Positions 34,365 through 42,819 of a DNA stretch of 64,000 nt are shown piece by piece. The position numbers and the translations under genes are program-made. Under the pieces are notes generated by a model. That model saw only the letters and a list, made by a program, of their open reading frames with translations, made no database searches and was not told the origin of the DNA. Position 1 is the stretch's first letter, and the number at the start of each line of letters is the position of its first letter. The DNA is from JAYEIA01 sp964472505 (GTDB lineage: Bacteria > Bacteroidota > Bacteroidia > Bacteroidales > JAADGE01), in NCBI GenBank assembly GCA_964472505.1, contig CAYYQW010000007.1, forward strand, positions 1 to 64,000, written 5' to 3'.

Positions 34365-34982
34365 CTAGAACTTTATAATCAGTCCTGCCTCGAGTAAACC
34401 TGTACCGTATTTACTTTTAAAGACATTTTCTTTAACGGACAGATCATATACATCAAAATCAGAATACAATCCCAATTTGAAGCCAATTTTATTTTCCACC
34501 AAATAACCGAAATGCATACTGCTTGATATTCCAATATCTGAGTATGAACCAAAGCCGAACTCTGTTTTATTTTCGTCCGATGTAATTTGTATCTGTTTCG
34601 TTAAAATACCGATATTAGGACCCAATCCAAAATCCCAGAATACATTTTCGTTAAATTTTGTCCGATAGTGAAACTGAATTGGGATTTTAAACATTTTATC
34701 TATTGTATTCACCATATTACCATCAGTCGCATACATTGTTTGACGGTTATTGATTCTTGCTTGTAATGACAAATATTTCCCTTCATTGATAAAATAATTC
34801 AAAGATATTGAAGACACAAGAGCCGGATTGTATAGTTTGTCATTATACGTAAAGTCTTCTGAGTTGAAGAGTCCGGATTTTGTCTGTACGCCTGTACCGA
34901 AGTTAACTCCAAGCTCAAAATTTTGCGCTTCCAAATGAAAGAAATACATCATTGGAATTAATACTAAAATTAATTTTTTCAT
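34365..34982 (-). CDS. Outer-membrane beta-barrel protein
   Basis: 205 residues: signal peptide (KLILVLIPMMYFFHLEAQ), then a small 8-10-strand barrel of the PorT/OMP_b-brl kind with strands FELGVNFGTGVQTKSG, VSSISLNYFINEGKYLSLQA and FGYLVENKIGFKLGLYSDFD, ending LLEAGLIIKF with the terminal Phe. Isolated minus-strand gene. The function of such small barrels is generally unknown. Confidence 0.75.
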   Translation of the reverse strand: MKKLILVLIPMMYFFHLEAQNFELGVNFGTGVQTKSGLFNSEDFTYNDKLYNPALVSSISLNYFINEGKYLSLQARINNRQTMYATDGNMVNTIDKMFKIPIQFHYRTKFNENVFWDFGLGPNIGILTKQIQITSDENKTEFGFGSYSDIGISSSMHFGYLVENKIGFKLGLYSDFDVYDLSVKENVFKSKYGTGLLEAGLIIKF

Positions 34983-35074
34983 AATTGTGTGTTATTGATT
35001 ATTATATTGTTAATTCACATATATAACCGTGCCACCGCTTGGAGCAATGGCAGGGTTACGTGTAAATATAGTTT

Positions 35075-35962
35075 CTACAAAAACTCACTTGCCACCGGCG
35101 GATTTTTTTTATCGCCCGACCAGTCGTAAAATCCTTTGCCGGATTTCACGCCCAAATTGCCGGCCGCCACCATATTAATCAGAAGCGGCGAAGGCGCATA
35201 TTTGGCTTCTCCCAAACCTTCGTGCAGCACACGCATGATAGAAAGGCAAACATCCAGACCGATAAAGTCGGCTAATAAAAGCGGCCCCATGGGGTGTGCC
35301 ATTCCAAGCTTCATAACGGTATCAATTTCCTTTACGCCGGCCACTCCCCGATTCAAGCTGATAATGGCTTCATTAATCATGGGCATTAAAATGCGATTGG
35401 CTACAAAACCGGGAAAATCATTCACTTCCACCGGCACTTTGCCTAATTTTTCGGAAATAGCCATAATTTTTTTCAAAACATCGTCCGAAGTTTTATAGCC
35501 TTTAATTACTTCCACCAATTTCATCACCGGCACCGGATTCATAAAGTGCATGCCGATTACTTTTTCAGGGCGTTTCGTTACAGCAGCAATTTTGGTGATG
35601 GAAATCGACGATGTATTGCTGGCCAGAATGGTTTCCGCTTTACAGACTTCATCCAATTCCCTGAAAATATCTAATTTTATTTTTTCATTTTCGGTTGCGG
35701 CTTCAATAACCAAATCAGCATTGGCTGCGGCTTTCTTAATGCTTGTAAAACTTTCAATACGATTCAAAGCATTATCCTTATCCTGCATGCTGATTTTTTC
35801 TTTTTTCACCATGCGCTCCATGTTTTTTCCAATTATGGATAAGGCTTTTTCCAAAGCCGATTGTTCCACATCTGCCAATGCCACTTCAAAACCGGCTTGT
35901 GCAAATACATGAGCAATTCCGTTTCCCATGGTACCCGCTCCGATTACTGTAATGTTTTTCAT
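35075..35962 (-). CDS. hbd: 3-hydroxyacyl-CoA (3-hydroxybutyryl-CoA) dehydrogenase
   Basis: 295 residues from the ATG at 35962; an earlier in-frame ATG at 35995 would add 11 unlike residues and lies in a palindrome. The NAD fold opens ITVIGAGTMGNGIAHVFAQA. ASNTSSISITKIAA and IGMHFMNPVPVMKLVEVI with the catalytic His follow. GMAHPMGPLLLADFIGLDVC and KSGKGFYDWSG are the C-terminal dimer domain. It interconverts acetoacetyl-CoA and 3-hydroxybutyryl-CoA in fermentation or fatty-acid metabolism. No thiolase or crotonase adjoins. Confidence 0.92.
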   Translation of the reverse strand: MKNITVIGAGTMGNGIAHVFAQAGFEVALADVEQSALEKALSIIGKNMERMVKKEKISMQDKDNALNRIESFTSIKKAAANADLVIEAATENEKIKLDIFRELDEVCKAETILASNTSSISITKIAAVTKRPEKVIGMHFMNPVPVMKLVEVIKGYKTSDDVLKKIMAISEKLGKVPVEVNDFPGFVANRILMPMINEAIISLNRGVAGVKEIDTVMKLGMAHPMGPLLLADFIGLDVCLSIMRVLHEGLGEAKYAPSPLLINMVAAGNLGVKSGKGFYDWSGDKKNPPVASEFL

Positions 35963-35988
35963 ATCGTTTATTTTTTTTGATTGAGTAA

Positions 35989-36134
35989 TACCCAAATTGA
36001 GCGATTCCGCTCAATCGATTAAGCAAATGTAAGCATTTCACCTCACCCGGTCGGTGAAAAACAACATTTCCTAAATCGGGGTTATACCCAAGTAAAGCGC
36101 TTGTTCGCTATGCTCCAACCGCTCAACTTAGGTA
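35989..36134. repeat. 146-bp inverted-repeat element
   Basis: TACCCAAATTGAGCG (35989-36003) and CGCTCAACTTAGGTA (36120-36134) are inverted ends with two mismatches. The left end also folds on itself (TTGAGCG with CGCTCAA). Non-coding; it fills the gap between the divergent hbd and AbgT genes. Confidence 0.6.
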
Positions 36135-36274
36135 CTATTTTTACGGCATCAATATACGGAAAAGCCTTAAATTTTCAAATATTTAATTATATAGATTTTT
36201 GATATTCAATACCCGGAATCTCAGCTTTTGAGCATTTAAAAATTGAAACTGCATTTTCATAAACAAAAAAAAGC

Positions 36275-36305
36275 TTTGGCAAAATGCCGCATTCGTATAT
36301 TTTTG
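36275..36305 (+). promoter_or_regulatory. Promoter of the AbgT transporter
   Basis: TTTG (36275-36278), 19 bp, TATTTTTG (36298-36305), full Bacteroidota consensus, 28 bases before the ATG. Confidence 0.75.
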
Positions 36306-36333
36306 TGATTTTAAAAAAAGAAAGCAAATCGTT

Positions 36334-37911
36334 ATGAGCAAAAAAGAAAGCAAAAAAGAAAAAGGCGGTTTCTTCAAACGTATGCTTGACAAAGTAGAAG
36401 TTTTCGGAAATAAACTCCCGCAACCGGTTACTTTGTTTGCAATTTTGATGGGAATTGTGCTTTTATTGTCATGGATTTTCGGAGGCGTTTTTGAAACTTC
36501 GGTTTTAAAACCCGGTACCGGAGGCGATTCCGGTGTTGCGGCAGAATACATTGCCGTGGAGAATTTATTATCAAAAGAAGGTTTACAGCGCGTATTTACC
36601 GAAATGGTGGATGTGTTTGCAAGCTTTCCGCCTTTAGGGCTTGTTTTGGTAGTGATGCTGGGTATCGGAGTAGCCGAACATACCGGTTTAATTGCCGTTG
36701 CACTCAAAGTCTTTGTTTCAAAAGTTCCGAATTATTTAATCACTTTCTCAATTGTGGTAGCCGGTATGGTAAGCTCAGTAGCTGCCGATGCAGGTTACGT
36801 AGTGCTGATTCCTATGGGAGCCGCACTTTTTATGGGTATGGGGAGGCACCCTTTGGCCGGAATTGCCGCAGCTTTTGCCGGCGTATCCGGCGGCTTTGGA
36901 GCTAACTTTTTACCCACGGGTCTCGACCCTATGATTGCTGCCTTTACCGAGCCGGCAGCCAATATCATTCATCCGGGATATACCGTGAACCCTTTGTCAA
37001 ACTACTATATAATGGCGGCATCCGTACCGCTGGTAGGTATTGCCGGTACTTGGATTACCGAAAAAATTATTGTACCCCGTTTGGGTGAATATAAGCCCTC
37101 AGATGAACTGCTTGCCGAAACGGCAGGCAACGAAGTTACTGCGAAAGAGAAAAAAGCACTTAAATGGTCCGGTTTTTCGGTTTTCGTTTTATTAGGCCTT
37201 TTGGCTTTAACTATTATACCTGAAAACGGCTTACTGCGCGGCGATATCGATCCCGAAACAGGCGAAGCAAGCATGCGTCCGTTTTATGATTCATTGGTAC
37301 CTTTAATGTTTATAATCTTCTTTATTGCAGGTCTGGTTTACGGCTTAGTGGCCAAAACCATAACATCCGATAAGGATGTTTCGGATATGACAGCCAAATC
37401 CATGGGCACCATGGGGCTGTATATTGTAATTGCCTTTGTGGCCGCACAATTTGTAGCTTATTTCAATTGGTCAAACTTAGGCAGCGTTCTTGCCGTGCAA
37501 GGTTCTGAAGGTCTTAAAGCCATTGGTTTTACAGGCATTCCTTTATTGGTGGCTTTTATTATTGTTTCCTCTTTAGTGAATTTGGTGATGGGAAGTGCCT
37601 CGGCCAAGTGGGCTTTATTGGCTCCCATATTTGTTCCGATGCTAATGCTTATGGGCTTTTCACCGGAAGTAACCCAAGCGGCCTACCGTATCGGAGATTC
37701 TTATTCAAACATTCTCACGCCCTTGTTGCCGTATTTTCCGTTGGTAATTGTATTTGCTCAAAAATATGATAAAACCGCCGGAATAGGCACCCTCATAGCC
37801 ATGATGTTACCTTACGCATTGGCCTTTATGCTTGTTCGTATTCCCATGTTCATTGCTTGGATATGGTTAGAAATACCTTTGGGTATCGAAGGCCCGATAT
37901 ATTATCCGTAG
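36334..37911 (+). CDS. AbgT-family transporter
   Basis: 525 residues, about 12 membrane segments. Blocks such as FGNKLPQPVTLFAILMGIVL, VVMLGIGVAEHTGLIAVALK, SSVAADAGYVVLIPMGAALF, GGFGANFLPTGLDPMIAAFT and GSASAKWALLAPIFVPML are the AbgT signature. Family members import p-aminobenzoyl-glutamate or export sulfonamide-like antimetabolites using the proton gradient. No abgA/abgB peptidases are nearby, so the substrate is open. It has its own promoter and terminator. Confidence 0.93.
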   Translation: MSKKESKKEKGGFFKRMLDKVEVFGNKLPQPVTLFAILMGIVLLLSWIFGGVFETSVLKPGTGGDSGVAAEYIAVENLLSKEGLQRVFTEMVDVFASFPPLGLVLVVMLGIGVAEHTGLIAVALKVFVSKVPNYLITFSIVVAGMVSSVAADAGYVVLIPMGAALFMGMGRHPLAGIAAAFAGVSGGFGANFLPTGLDPMIAAFTEPAANIIHPGYTVNPLSNYYIMAASVPLVGIAGTWITEKIIVPRLGEYKPSDELLAETAGNEVTAKEKKALKWSGFSVFVLLGLLALTIIPENGLLRGDIDPETGEASMRPFYDSLVPLMFIIFFIAGLVYGLVAKTITSDKDVSDMTAKSMGTMGLYIVIAFVAAQFVAYFNWSNLGSVLAVQGSEGLKAIGFTGIPLLVAFIIVSSLVNLVMGSASAKWALLAPIFVPMLMLMGFSPEVTQAAYRIGDSYSNILTPLLPYFPLVIVFAQKYDKTAGIGTLIAMMLPYALAFMLVRIPMFIAWIWLEIPLGIEGPIYYP

Positions 37912-37925
37912 GAACACTAAGCGCT

Positions 37926-37968
37926 AAAAATAATGCTGCAAGACTTTATGGTTTTGCAGCATTATTTA
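37926..37968. terminator. Bidirectional terminator
   Basis: AAATAATGCTGCAA and TTGCAGCATTATTT pair over 14 bp with a 10-nt loop, T- and A-rich on both sides, between the converging AbgT and saccharopine-dehydrogenase-like genes. Confidence 0.85.
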
Positions 37969-38011
37969 TTTGTATATGTGTCGTTTTTAGGTGAACTACT
38001 GAGGTTTTGCG

Positions 38012-39130
38012 CTATATTCCTTCTCTTGAAACGGTATATATAACACCTCTCTCTTTCAGGTAGTCCATAATATAGTCAAAGCTGACGGAATTGCGCCCCA
38101 AAACTTCGGGAGCAATAATGCCCTTTTCCTCAAAAAGGCCTTCTGCCATAAGGTTTACAATGGCTGTGCAGGTATAGCCCGTAGTGCGTGCCATGGAAGA
38201 AATTTCACTTTCTTTGTCGTAAACATCAAACAAGTCGTAAGTTATTTTTTCATCTTCCCCGGTTAAGATGATTCGCATGATTGTAAATTCTTCTTCGGTT
38301 TTTCCCAATTTCCATTGCGGGAAAAGCAGTTTACTTGTAAAATCTATCGGGCGGATTTCTGTTCCGTTGATTTCTACAGCCTCTTCACCAAAAAAACCCA
38401 TTTCACGCAGCATTTCCATGCGTTCGGCTGTGCCCGGATAACGCATGGTTTTCTCAATCATATCCGGAATATCCGTAGTTTTCAAAAGTGTTCGTAAACC
38501 GTCGGTATTAAAAGCTTCGAGTGTACCAATTTGCTCGAAATTCAGAAACTCTTTTTCCGAAAGCGCTTTGCGTACAATCGGTTTTCCGTTTTGGACATAA
38601 CGTGCCGGGCGTATGTACTCTTCAATTACATCGGAAGGCGAAAAGGGCGCTTTGTATTCGTGCGGCCAACGCCGAATAACCGGAAGCCCGCCCACATAGC
38701 AAGTATATGATTTAAGCTTGGATTGCGCATGATGATAACCGCAAATAATATTTCCCATTCCGGGAGCCACTCCGGCATCAATCACGGCGGCAACTTCATG
38801 CTTTTTTGCCAAATCGTCCAACTCAAAAGGATCTTCCGGAAAAAAAGAAATATCAACCGCCTGTTTTCCGGCCAAAATAATTTGCTTCAGAGTTTCAAAA
38901 CCCATACTTCCCGGCAAGGCATTTACTACAAAGTCGGCATTTTGTATGAGTGTTTTTAGTTCTTTGCTTTGACTCAGATCAGCTTTTTGGATTCTAATAT
39001 TATCCCAATCGGAAAGTTCATTTAAAGCCGACTGTCGAAAGTCTGCCGCCAACACTTCAAATTTGGATGATAAATCTTTTGCCATGGCGCTTCCAACCAT
39101 GCCGCAGCCTAAAACCGTTACTTTTTTCAT
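38012..39130 (-). CDS. Saccharopine dehydrogenase-like NAD(P) oxidoreductase
   Basis: 372 residues. N-terminal Rossmann fold VTVLGCGMVGSAMAKDLSSK; DFVVNALPGSMGFETLKQII and DAGVAPGMGNIICGYHHAQS are conserved in lysine 6-dehydrogenase and saccharopine reductase relatives; RTTGYTCTAIVNLMAEGLFE lies near the end. It probably reduces or oxidises an amino-acid-derived imine. A lysine-degradation role is one option, but no other lysine gene is nearby. Single gene ending at a shared terminator. Confidence 0.82.
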   Translation of the reverse strand: MKKVTVLGCGMVGSAMAKDLSSKFEVLAADFRQSALNELSDWDNIRIQKADLSQSKELKTLIQNADFVVNALPGSMGFETLKQIILAGKQAVDISFFPEDPFELDDLAKKHEVAAVIDAGVAPGMGNIICGYHHAQSKLKSYTCYVGGLPVIRRWPHEYKAPFSPSDVIEEYIRPARYVQNGKPIVRKALSEKEFLNFEQIGTLEAFNTDGLRTLLKTTDIPDMIEKTMRYPGTAERMEMLREMGFFGEEAVEINGTEIRPIDFTSKLLFPQWKLGKTEEEFTIMRIILTGEDEKITYDLFDVYDKESEISSMARTTGYTCTAIVNLMAEGLFEEKGIIAPEVLGRNSVSFDYIMDYLKERGVIYTVSREGI

Positions 39131-39397
39131 AAGCTTTGTTTTTATCGAAAGATAGGAAATTCTTTTGGGGAGTAAAAATCAAGTTTTCGAAAAAGGAGTG
39201 TTTTGTGAAATTTTATTTAAGAAGCCTTAAAAGCGGCTAAATATTATTTTGAGGTGCTCAGATTTGTTTAGCATTTTTTTATGCCGGTTTTAAGGATAGT
39301 TCTTTTTTATATACATAGTTTCACGAAAAATATATTATTGTAAAATTTAATGATTATTAATAAGGTCAATAAGGTTGATTATCATTGTGTTATTTCC

Positions 39398-39716
39398 CTA
39401 CTGAGGTTAAAACTTTGAAAATAAGGTTTTTGAATTAGGCGGATAACTGATACTTGTAACTTCTTCTGACCCAAGTGCCGCATATATTTAGTGATGAGGG
39501 TCTCGGCAATCGGAATCGCACTCGGTATTGGTATATCGGCTTCGACAAGCGGTTCCTGAGCACAGTCGAAGGGCTCAGCCTACGGAGGTGTTCGGAGGCT
39601 GAGCCTGTCGAAGCCGGTGATAAATACTTGGATGTAAAATAATAGTTTGTAGTACTCATGTGCCTAATTCAATAAGGTTTTTAAAAAACCTTATTCATTG
39701 GGTTTAACCTCAGTAG
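39398..39716. repeat. Middle inverted repeat nested in element B
   Basis: CTACTGAGGTTAAA (39398-39411) and TTTAACCTCAGTAG (39703-39716) are perfect 14-bp inverted ends that enclose MITE-2 copy 2 and its duplications. It seems to be an older insertion that later received MITE-2. Confidence 0.7.
39432..39670 (-). mobile_element. Short mobile element MITE-2, copy 2 (inverted)
   Basis: A 239-bp inverse copy of 25762-26003, flanked by a 12-bp direct repeat AATAAGGTTTTT (39420-39431 and 39671-39682). The internal frame starts with the same MSTTNYYF but shifts after LSPST, so no protein is conserved between copies and the element is non-coding. Confidence 0.85.
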
Positions 39717-39959
39717 AAAAAAGTATAACTACCGCTTAACCTTATTTCTTCTCAATTACGTCTGAGTCCAAACACCTTAAGTCAACTATTTAATAATCTG
39801 TATCAAAAGCTATGACTTTTCTAATAGTTCGTTGATTATTTTACCATTCACAAAGCAGTAACATATTTCACTAAGATATAATGATGATCGAAACACAGGA
39901 AAAGCTTCAGCACCTCAAAATAATATTTAACCTTAAAAGCGTCTTAATTTTTATCATAA

Positions 39960-39992
39960 TTTGATATTATTGGAGATAAATGTGTAAATTTG
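39960..39992 (+). promoter_or_regulatory. Promoter of ahcY
   Basis: TTTG (39960-39963), 21 bp, TAAATTTG (39985-39992), full consensus match, 17 bases before the ATG at 40009. Confidence 0.75.
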
Positions 39993-40008
39993 CAAAAATT
40001 TAATATTT

Positions 40009-41433
40009 ATGATTTCAACAGACAAACAAACAAAAAATTTACCCAACAAGGTGAAAGACTCCGGTTTAGCACCTTGGGGAAGAAGAGAAATAGTTTTGGC
40101 GGAAGCCGAAATGCCCGGCCTTATGGAACTGCGAAAAAAATACGGTAAAGAAAAACCGCTAAAAGGCGCAAAAGTAACCGGCTCACTTCACATGACCATT
40201 CAAACGGCCGTACTCATAGAAACACTCAAAGAGCTTGGCGCTGATGTGCGTTGGGCAAGTTGTAACATTTATTCTACACAAGATCATGCGGCGGCAGCCA
40301 TTGCCGAAACCGGTACTCCGGTATTTGCATGGAAAGGCGAAACTTTAACCGAGTATTGGTGGGCTACCGAACAAGCTTTAACTTGGCCCGACGGAAGCGG
40401 CCCGGACTTAATCGTAGATGATGGCGGCGATGCCACTCTCATGGTGCTGAAAGGTGCCGAAGCCGAAAAAAATCCGGCAATTTTAGATGCCGAATATGAA
40501 GCCGAAGATGAACAGGAACTATTCAAACGCCTTAAAAAAAGCATTGAAGAAGCACCGGGAAAATGGGCTAAAATTTCCGAAAACTTAAAAGGTGTTTCCG
40601 AAGAAACTACCACCGGGGTTCATCGTTTATATCAATTGGGACAAAAAGGGCAGCTTAGCTTCCCGGCCATTAATGTAAACGATTCGGTTACCAAATCGAA
40701 ATTTGATAATACCTACGGATGCCGCGAATCATTGGCCGACGGAATAAAACGTGCCACCGACATTATGCTGGCCGGAAAAGCAATTCTGGTATGCGGATAC
40801 GGTGATGTGGGCAAAGGATCGGCAAAATCCATGAAAGGCTACGGAGCCCGTGTGATGGTTACCGAAATTGACCCGATATGCGCATTGCAGGCTTCCATGG
40901 AAGGCTTTGAAGTTACCACCACCGAAGACGCCCTGAGCGAAGCTTCAATTTTTGTAACAGCCACCGGAAACCGTGATGTAATAACGGTTGAGCACATGGC
41001 CAAAATGAAAGACAATTCCATAGTTTGCAACATTGGCCATTTTGATAATGAAATAGAGGTGGAAGCCTTGAAAAAACACCCGGGCATTAAGCACGAAGAG
41101 GTAAAACCCCAAGTGGATAAATATACATTCCCCGACGGACATTCGGTTATTTTATTATCGGACGGCCGCTTGGTGAATCTTGGAAATGCTACCGGACATC
41201 CTTCTTTTGTAATGAGTAACTCATTTACCAACCAAGTGCTGGCTCAAATCGAATTATGGAAAAATGATTATGAGAATGATGTATATCGCTTACCGAAACA
41301 TCTTGATGAAGAAGTAGCACGTTTGCATTTACCCCATATTGGTGTAAAACTTACCGAAATGACGAAAAAACAAGCCGATTATTTGGGTGTTCCCAAAAAC
41401 GGCCCGTTTAAATCGGATCACTACAGATATTAG
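40009..41433 (+). CDS. ahcY: Adenosylhomocysteinase
   Basis: 474 residues, the long bacterial form. It hydrolyses S-adenosylhomocysteine to adenosine and homocysteine, clearing the inhibitor of methyltransferases. Motifs: GSLHMTIQTAVLIETLKELG, ASCNIYSTQDHAAAAIA, the NAD site ILVCGYGDVGKGSAKSMKGY, VCNIGHFDNEIEV and the C-terminal KSDHYRY, which reaches into the neighbouring subunit. Single gene with its own promoter and terminator. Confidence 0.98.
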   Translation: MISTDKQTKNLPNKVKDSGLAPWGRREIVLAEAEMPGLMELRKKYGKEKPLKGAKVTGSLHMTIQTAVLIETLKELGADVRWASCNIYSTQDHAAAAIAETGTPVFAWKGETLTEYWWATEQALTWPDGSGPDLIVDDGGDATLMVLKGAEAEKNPAILDAEYEAEDEQELFKRLKKSIEEAPGKWAKISENLKGVSEETTTGVHRLYQLGQKGQLSFPAINVNDSVTKSKFDNTYGCRESLADGIKRATDIMLAGKAILVCGYGDVGKGSAKSMKGYGARVMVTEIDPICALQASMEGFEVTTTEDALSEASIFVTATGNRDVITVEHMAKMKDNSIVCNIGHFDNEIEVEALKKHPGIKHEEVKPQVDKYTFPDGHSVILLSDGRLVNLGNATGHPSFVMSNSFTNQVLAQIELWKNDYENDVYRLPKHLDEEVARLHLPHIGVKLTEMTKKQADYLGVPKNGPFKSDHYRY

Positions 41434-41460
41434 AACACGAATTTCTTACTTCATAAAAAA

Positions 41461-41498
41461 ACGAACCAAGCAAAAAGCAGCTTGGTTCGTTTTTTTTA
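41461..41498 (+). terminator. Terminator of ahcY
   Basis: ACGAACCAAGC pairs with GCTTGGTTCGT around an 8-nt loop and is followed by T8. Confidence 0.92.
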
Positions 41499-41533
41499 TG
41501 AATGAACTTCTATGTCTTTCGAGTTGATGTTTT

Positions 41534-41971
41534 TTAGTTTGTGATTTGAAGAATATTCATGTTTTCATAGTAAACGGCATGATATAACTTAAGCGGAAAT
41601 TTTGACGGGCCCTCAGTTACCATTCCGTCAACGAGCAATGAAAATTCCGACCCGCAGCCAATGGTGTCAATAGCGGAATGTGTTGATTCATTGACGAATA
41701 CGCGCCCAATATCCGGATCGTGAGGGCATGTGCGTTCCAGGGCAATAAACTCATCAAAAGATTTTCGATATACAATAATTCCTTTTACTCCCCCCGTTAC
41801 ATATACATAATTACCTACGGATTGCAAAGGATAAAAATCCGGATTATTCAAATCAATTTCAATATTGACATATACATCAGGAATGGCGTCATTCTTGTTT
41901 TTACAACTATATGTTAAGCTGACAATTACAATGATCAGGAGGCTTATAAATTTTTGGGTCAAATTTTGCAT
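41534..41971 (-). CDS. Rieske-fold-like lipoprotein lacking full cluster ligands
   Basis: 145 residues. Lipoprotein signal IIVIVSLTYSCKN (Cys 23). The second half resembles the Rieske cluster fold: LERTCPHDPDIGR gives a C-x-H, but the second motif, IGCGSEFSLLVDGMVTEGPS, has Cys without the closing His. A [2Fe-2S] cluster therefore probably cannot be bound. Such degenerate Rieske lipoproteins recur in Bacteroidota; their role is unknown. It is divergent from the basic exported protein, with 36 bp between the starts. Confidence 0.7.
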   Translation of the reverse strand: MQNLTQKFISLLIIVIVSLTYSCKNKNDAIPDVYVNIEIDLNNPDFYPLQSVGNYVYVTGGVKGIIVYRKSFDEFIALERTCPHDPDIGRVFVNESTHSAIDTIGCGSEFSLLVDGMVTEGPSKFPLKLYHAVYYENMNILQITN

Positions 41972-42007
41972 GATTCTATTTACCGATATTTTGTTTTAAC
42001 AAAGCTA

Positions 42008-42781
42008 ATGTATTTTAAGCAATTTGGCATAGTATTTTTTTTATTTCTGTTCTTGACAGCTTCTGAGCTGTATGCTCAAGACAGTATTCAAGTAGCCGAC
42101 AGTACGGCAGTATCTCGCGGAGGAGACAGCCTAAAGCCCTTTAGTGAAAAAAATTGGAAAAGCTATGAAAACGAAGAAGATCGCATAGAATTTTATAAAG
42201 AGTGGAACTCTAAAGATTCTTTAAAACTTGAAGAAAAATACGACTTAAAACCGAAACAAAGAGCCTTATTGTCAAAAATATATAAAGAACTTACAGCTGC
42301 CGAAAAAATAAAATACCGCTTAGCCGAAAGAAAAATTCACCGAAAGCAAAAACAACGCTATAAAAAACAAAAAAAGCGCTTTAAGAAAACCATTAAATGG
42401 AGCAAACCAAGTAAAAATTTGAGTAAGTCTGATTTAAAAAACCTTGACCGAGAGCAAAGAATAAGACATTATAAGGCAAAATTAATATGGAATTCCAGAA
42501 AAGAGACTTTCCGCAGGCAAAAAATTAAAAAGCGTTTTGAACGAAAAGAAAAACGTTTACGAAAACGTTACGCATTGTCGCAGGAAGAAAAAGAGATTCT
42601 GAACAAAGCTCAGGGAAGAGCACTGGAGCCTTCAGAAAAACGCACATTCGGAAAAGCAAAACGCAAGCAGATTAAGTTTACCGAAAAACTTCAAAAATTA
42701 AGGAAAAAAAGACATATCAAATTACAGGACAAAGAAACTCGTAAACGCCTGAAGCAACAACAAAAAGACAGCCGGAATTAA
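42008..42781 (+). CDS. Exported, extremely basic protein
   Basis: About 257 residues from the ATG at 42008, chosen because it directly opens a signal peptide (FGIVFFLFLFLTASELYAQ); an ATG at 41954 would overlap the divergent gene. After a short acidic part, residues 60-257 are dominated by Lys, Arg, Glu and Gln (for example RKQKQRYKKQKKRFKKTIKW) with predicted continuous helix. Cargo or nucleic-acid or anionic-surface binding in the periplasm is conceivable. I do not recognise a family. Confidence 0.6.
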   Translation: MYFKQFGIVFFLFLFLTASELYAQDSIQVADSTAVSRGGDSLKPFSEKNWKSYENEEDRIEFYKEWNSKDSLKLEEKYDLKPKQRALLSKIYKELTAAEKIKYRLAERKIHRKQKQRYKKQKKRFKKTIKWSKPSKNLSKSDLKNLDREQRIRHYKAKLIWNSRKETFRRQKIKKRFERKEKRLRKRYALSQEEKEILNKAQGRALEPSEKRTFGKAKRKQIKFTEKLQKLRKKRHIKLQDKETRKRLKQQQKDSRN

Positions 42782-42819
42782 ATAAAAACCGGCTGCTCAA
42801 GTACTGAGTTTTTATTTGT

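Larger units (their letters stand above)
39235..39932. mobile_element. Non-autonomous element with terminal inverted repeats, copy B
   Basis: It has the same 24-bp ends as the element at 11867 (39235-39258 and 39909-39932), differing at a few positions, and is flanked by an 8-bp duplication TTAAAAGC (39227-39234 and 39933-39940). The interiors of the two copies are different: here two further elements are nested inside. No transposase is encoded. It ends 28 bp before the ahcY promoter. Confidence 0.85.

Noticed and set aside
36183..36707. 174-residue minus-strand frame
   Set aside because: Antisense to the AbgT gene, with a composition typical of a shadow frame.
37992..38002. Third copy of the CTACTGAGGTT end
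   Set aside because: ACTACTGAGGTTTT resembles the middle nested repeat of element B, but no partner end is near, so it may be chance.
39435..39659. 74-residue gene homologous to the frame at 25775
   Set aside because: The two frames agree only for the first 33 residues because the DNA is a mobile element; the shift afterwards shows that no protein is conserved.
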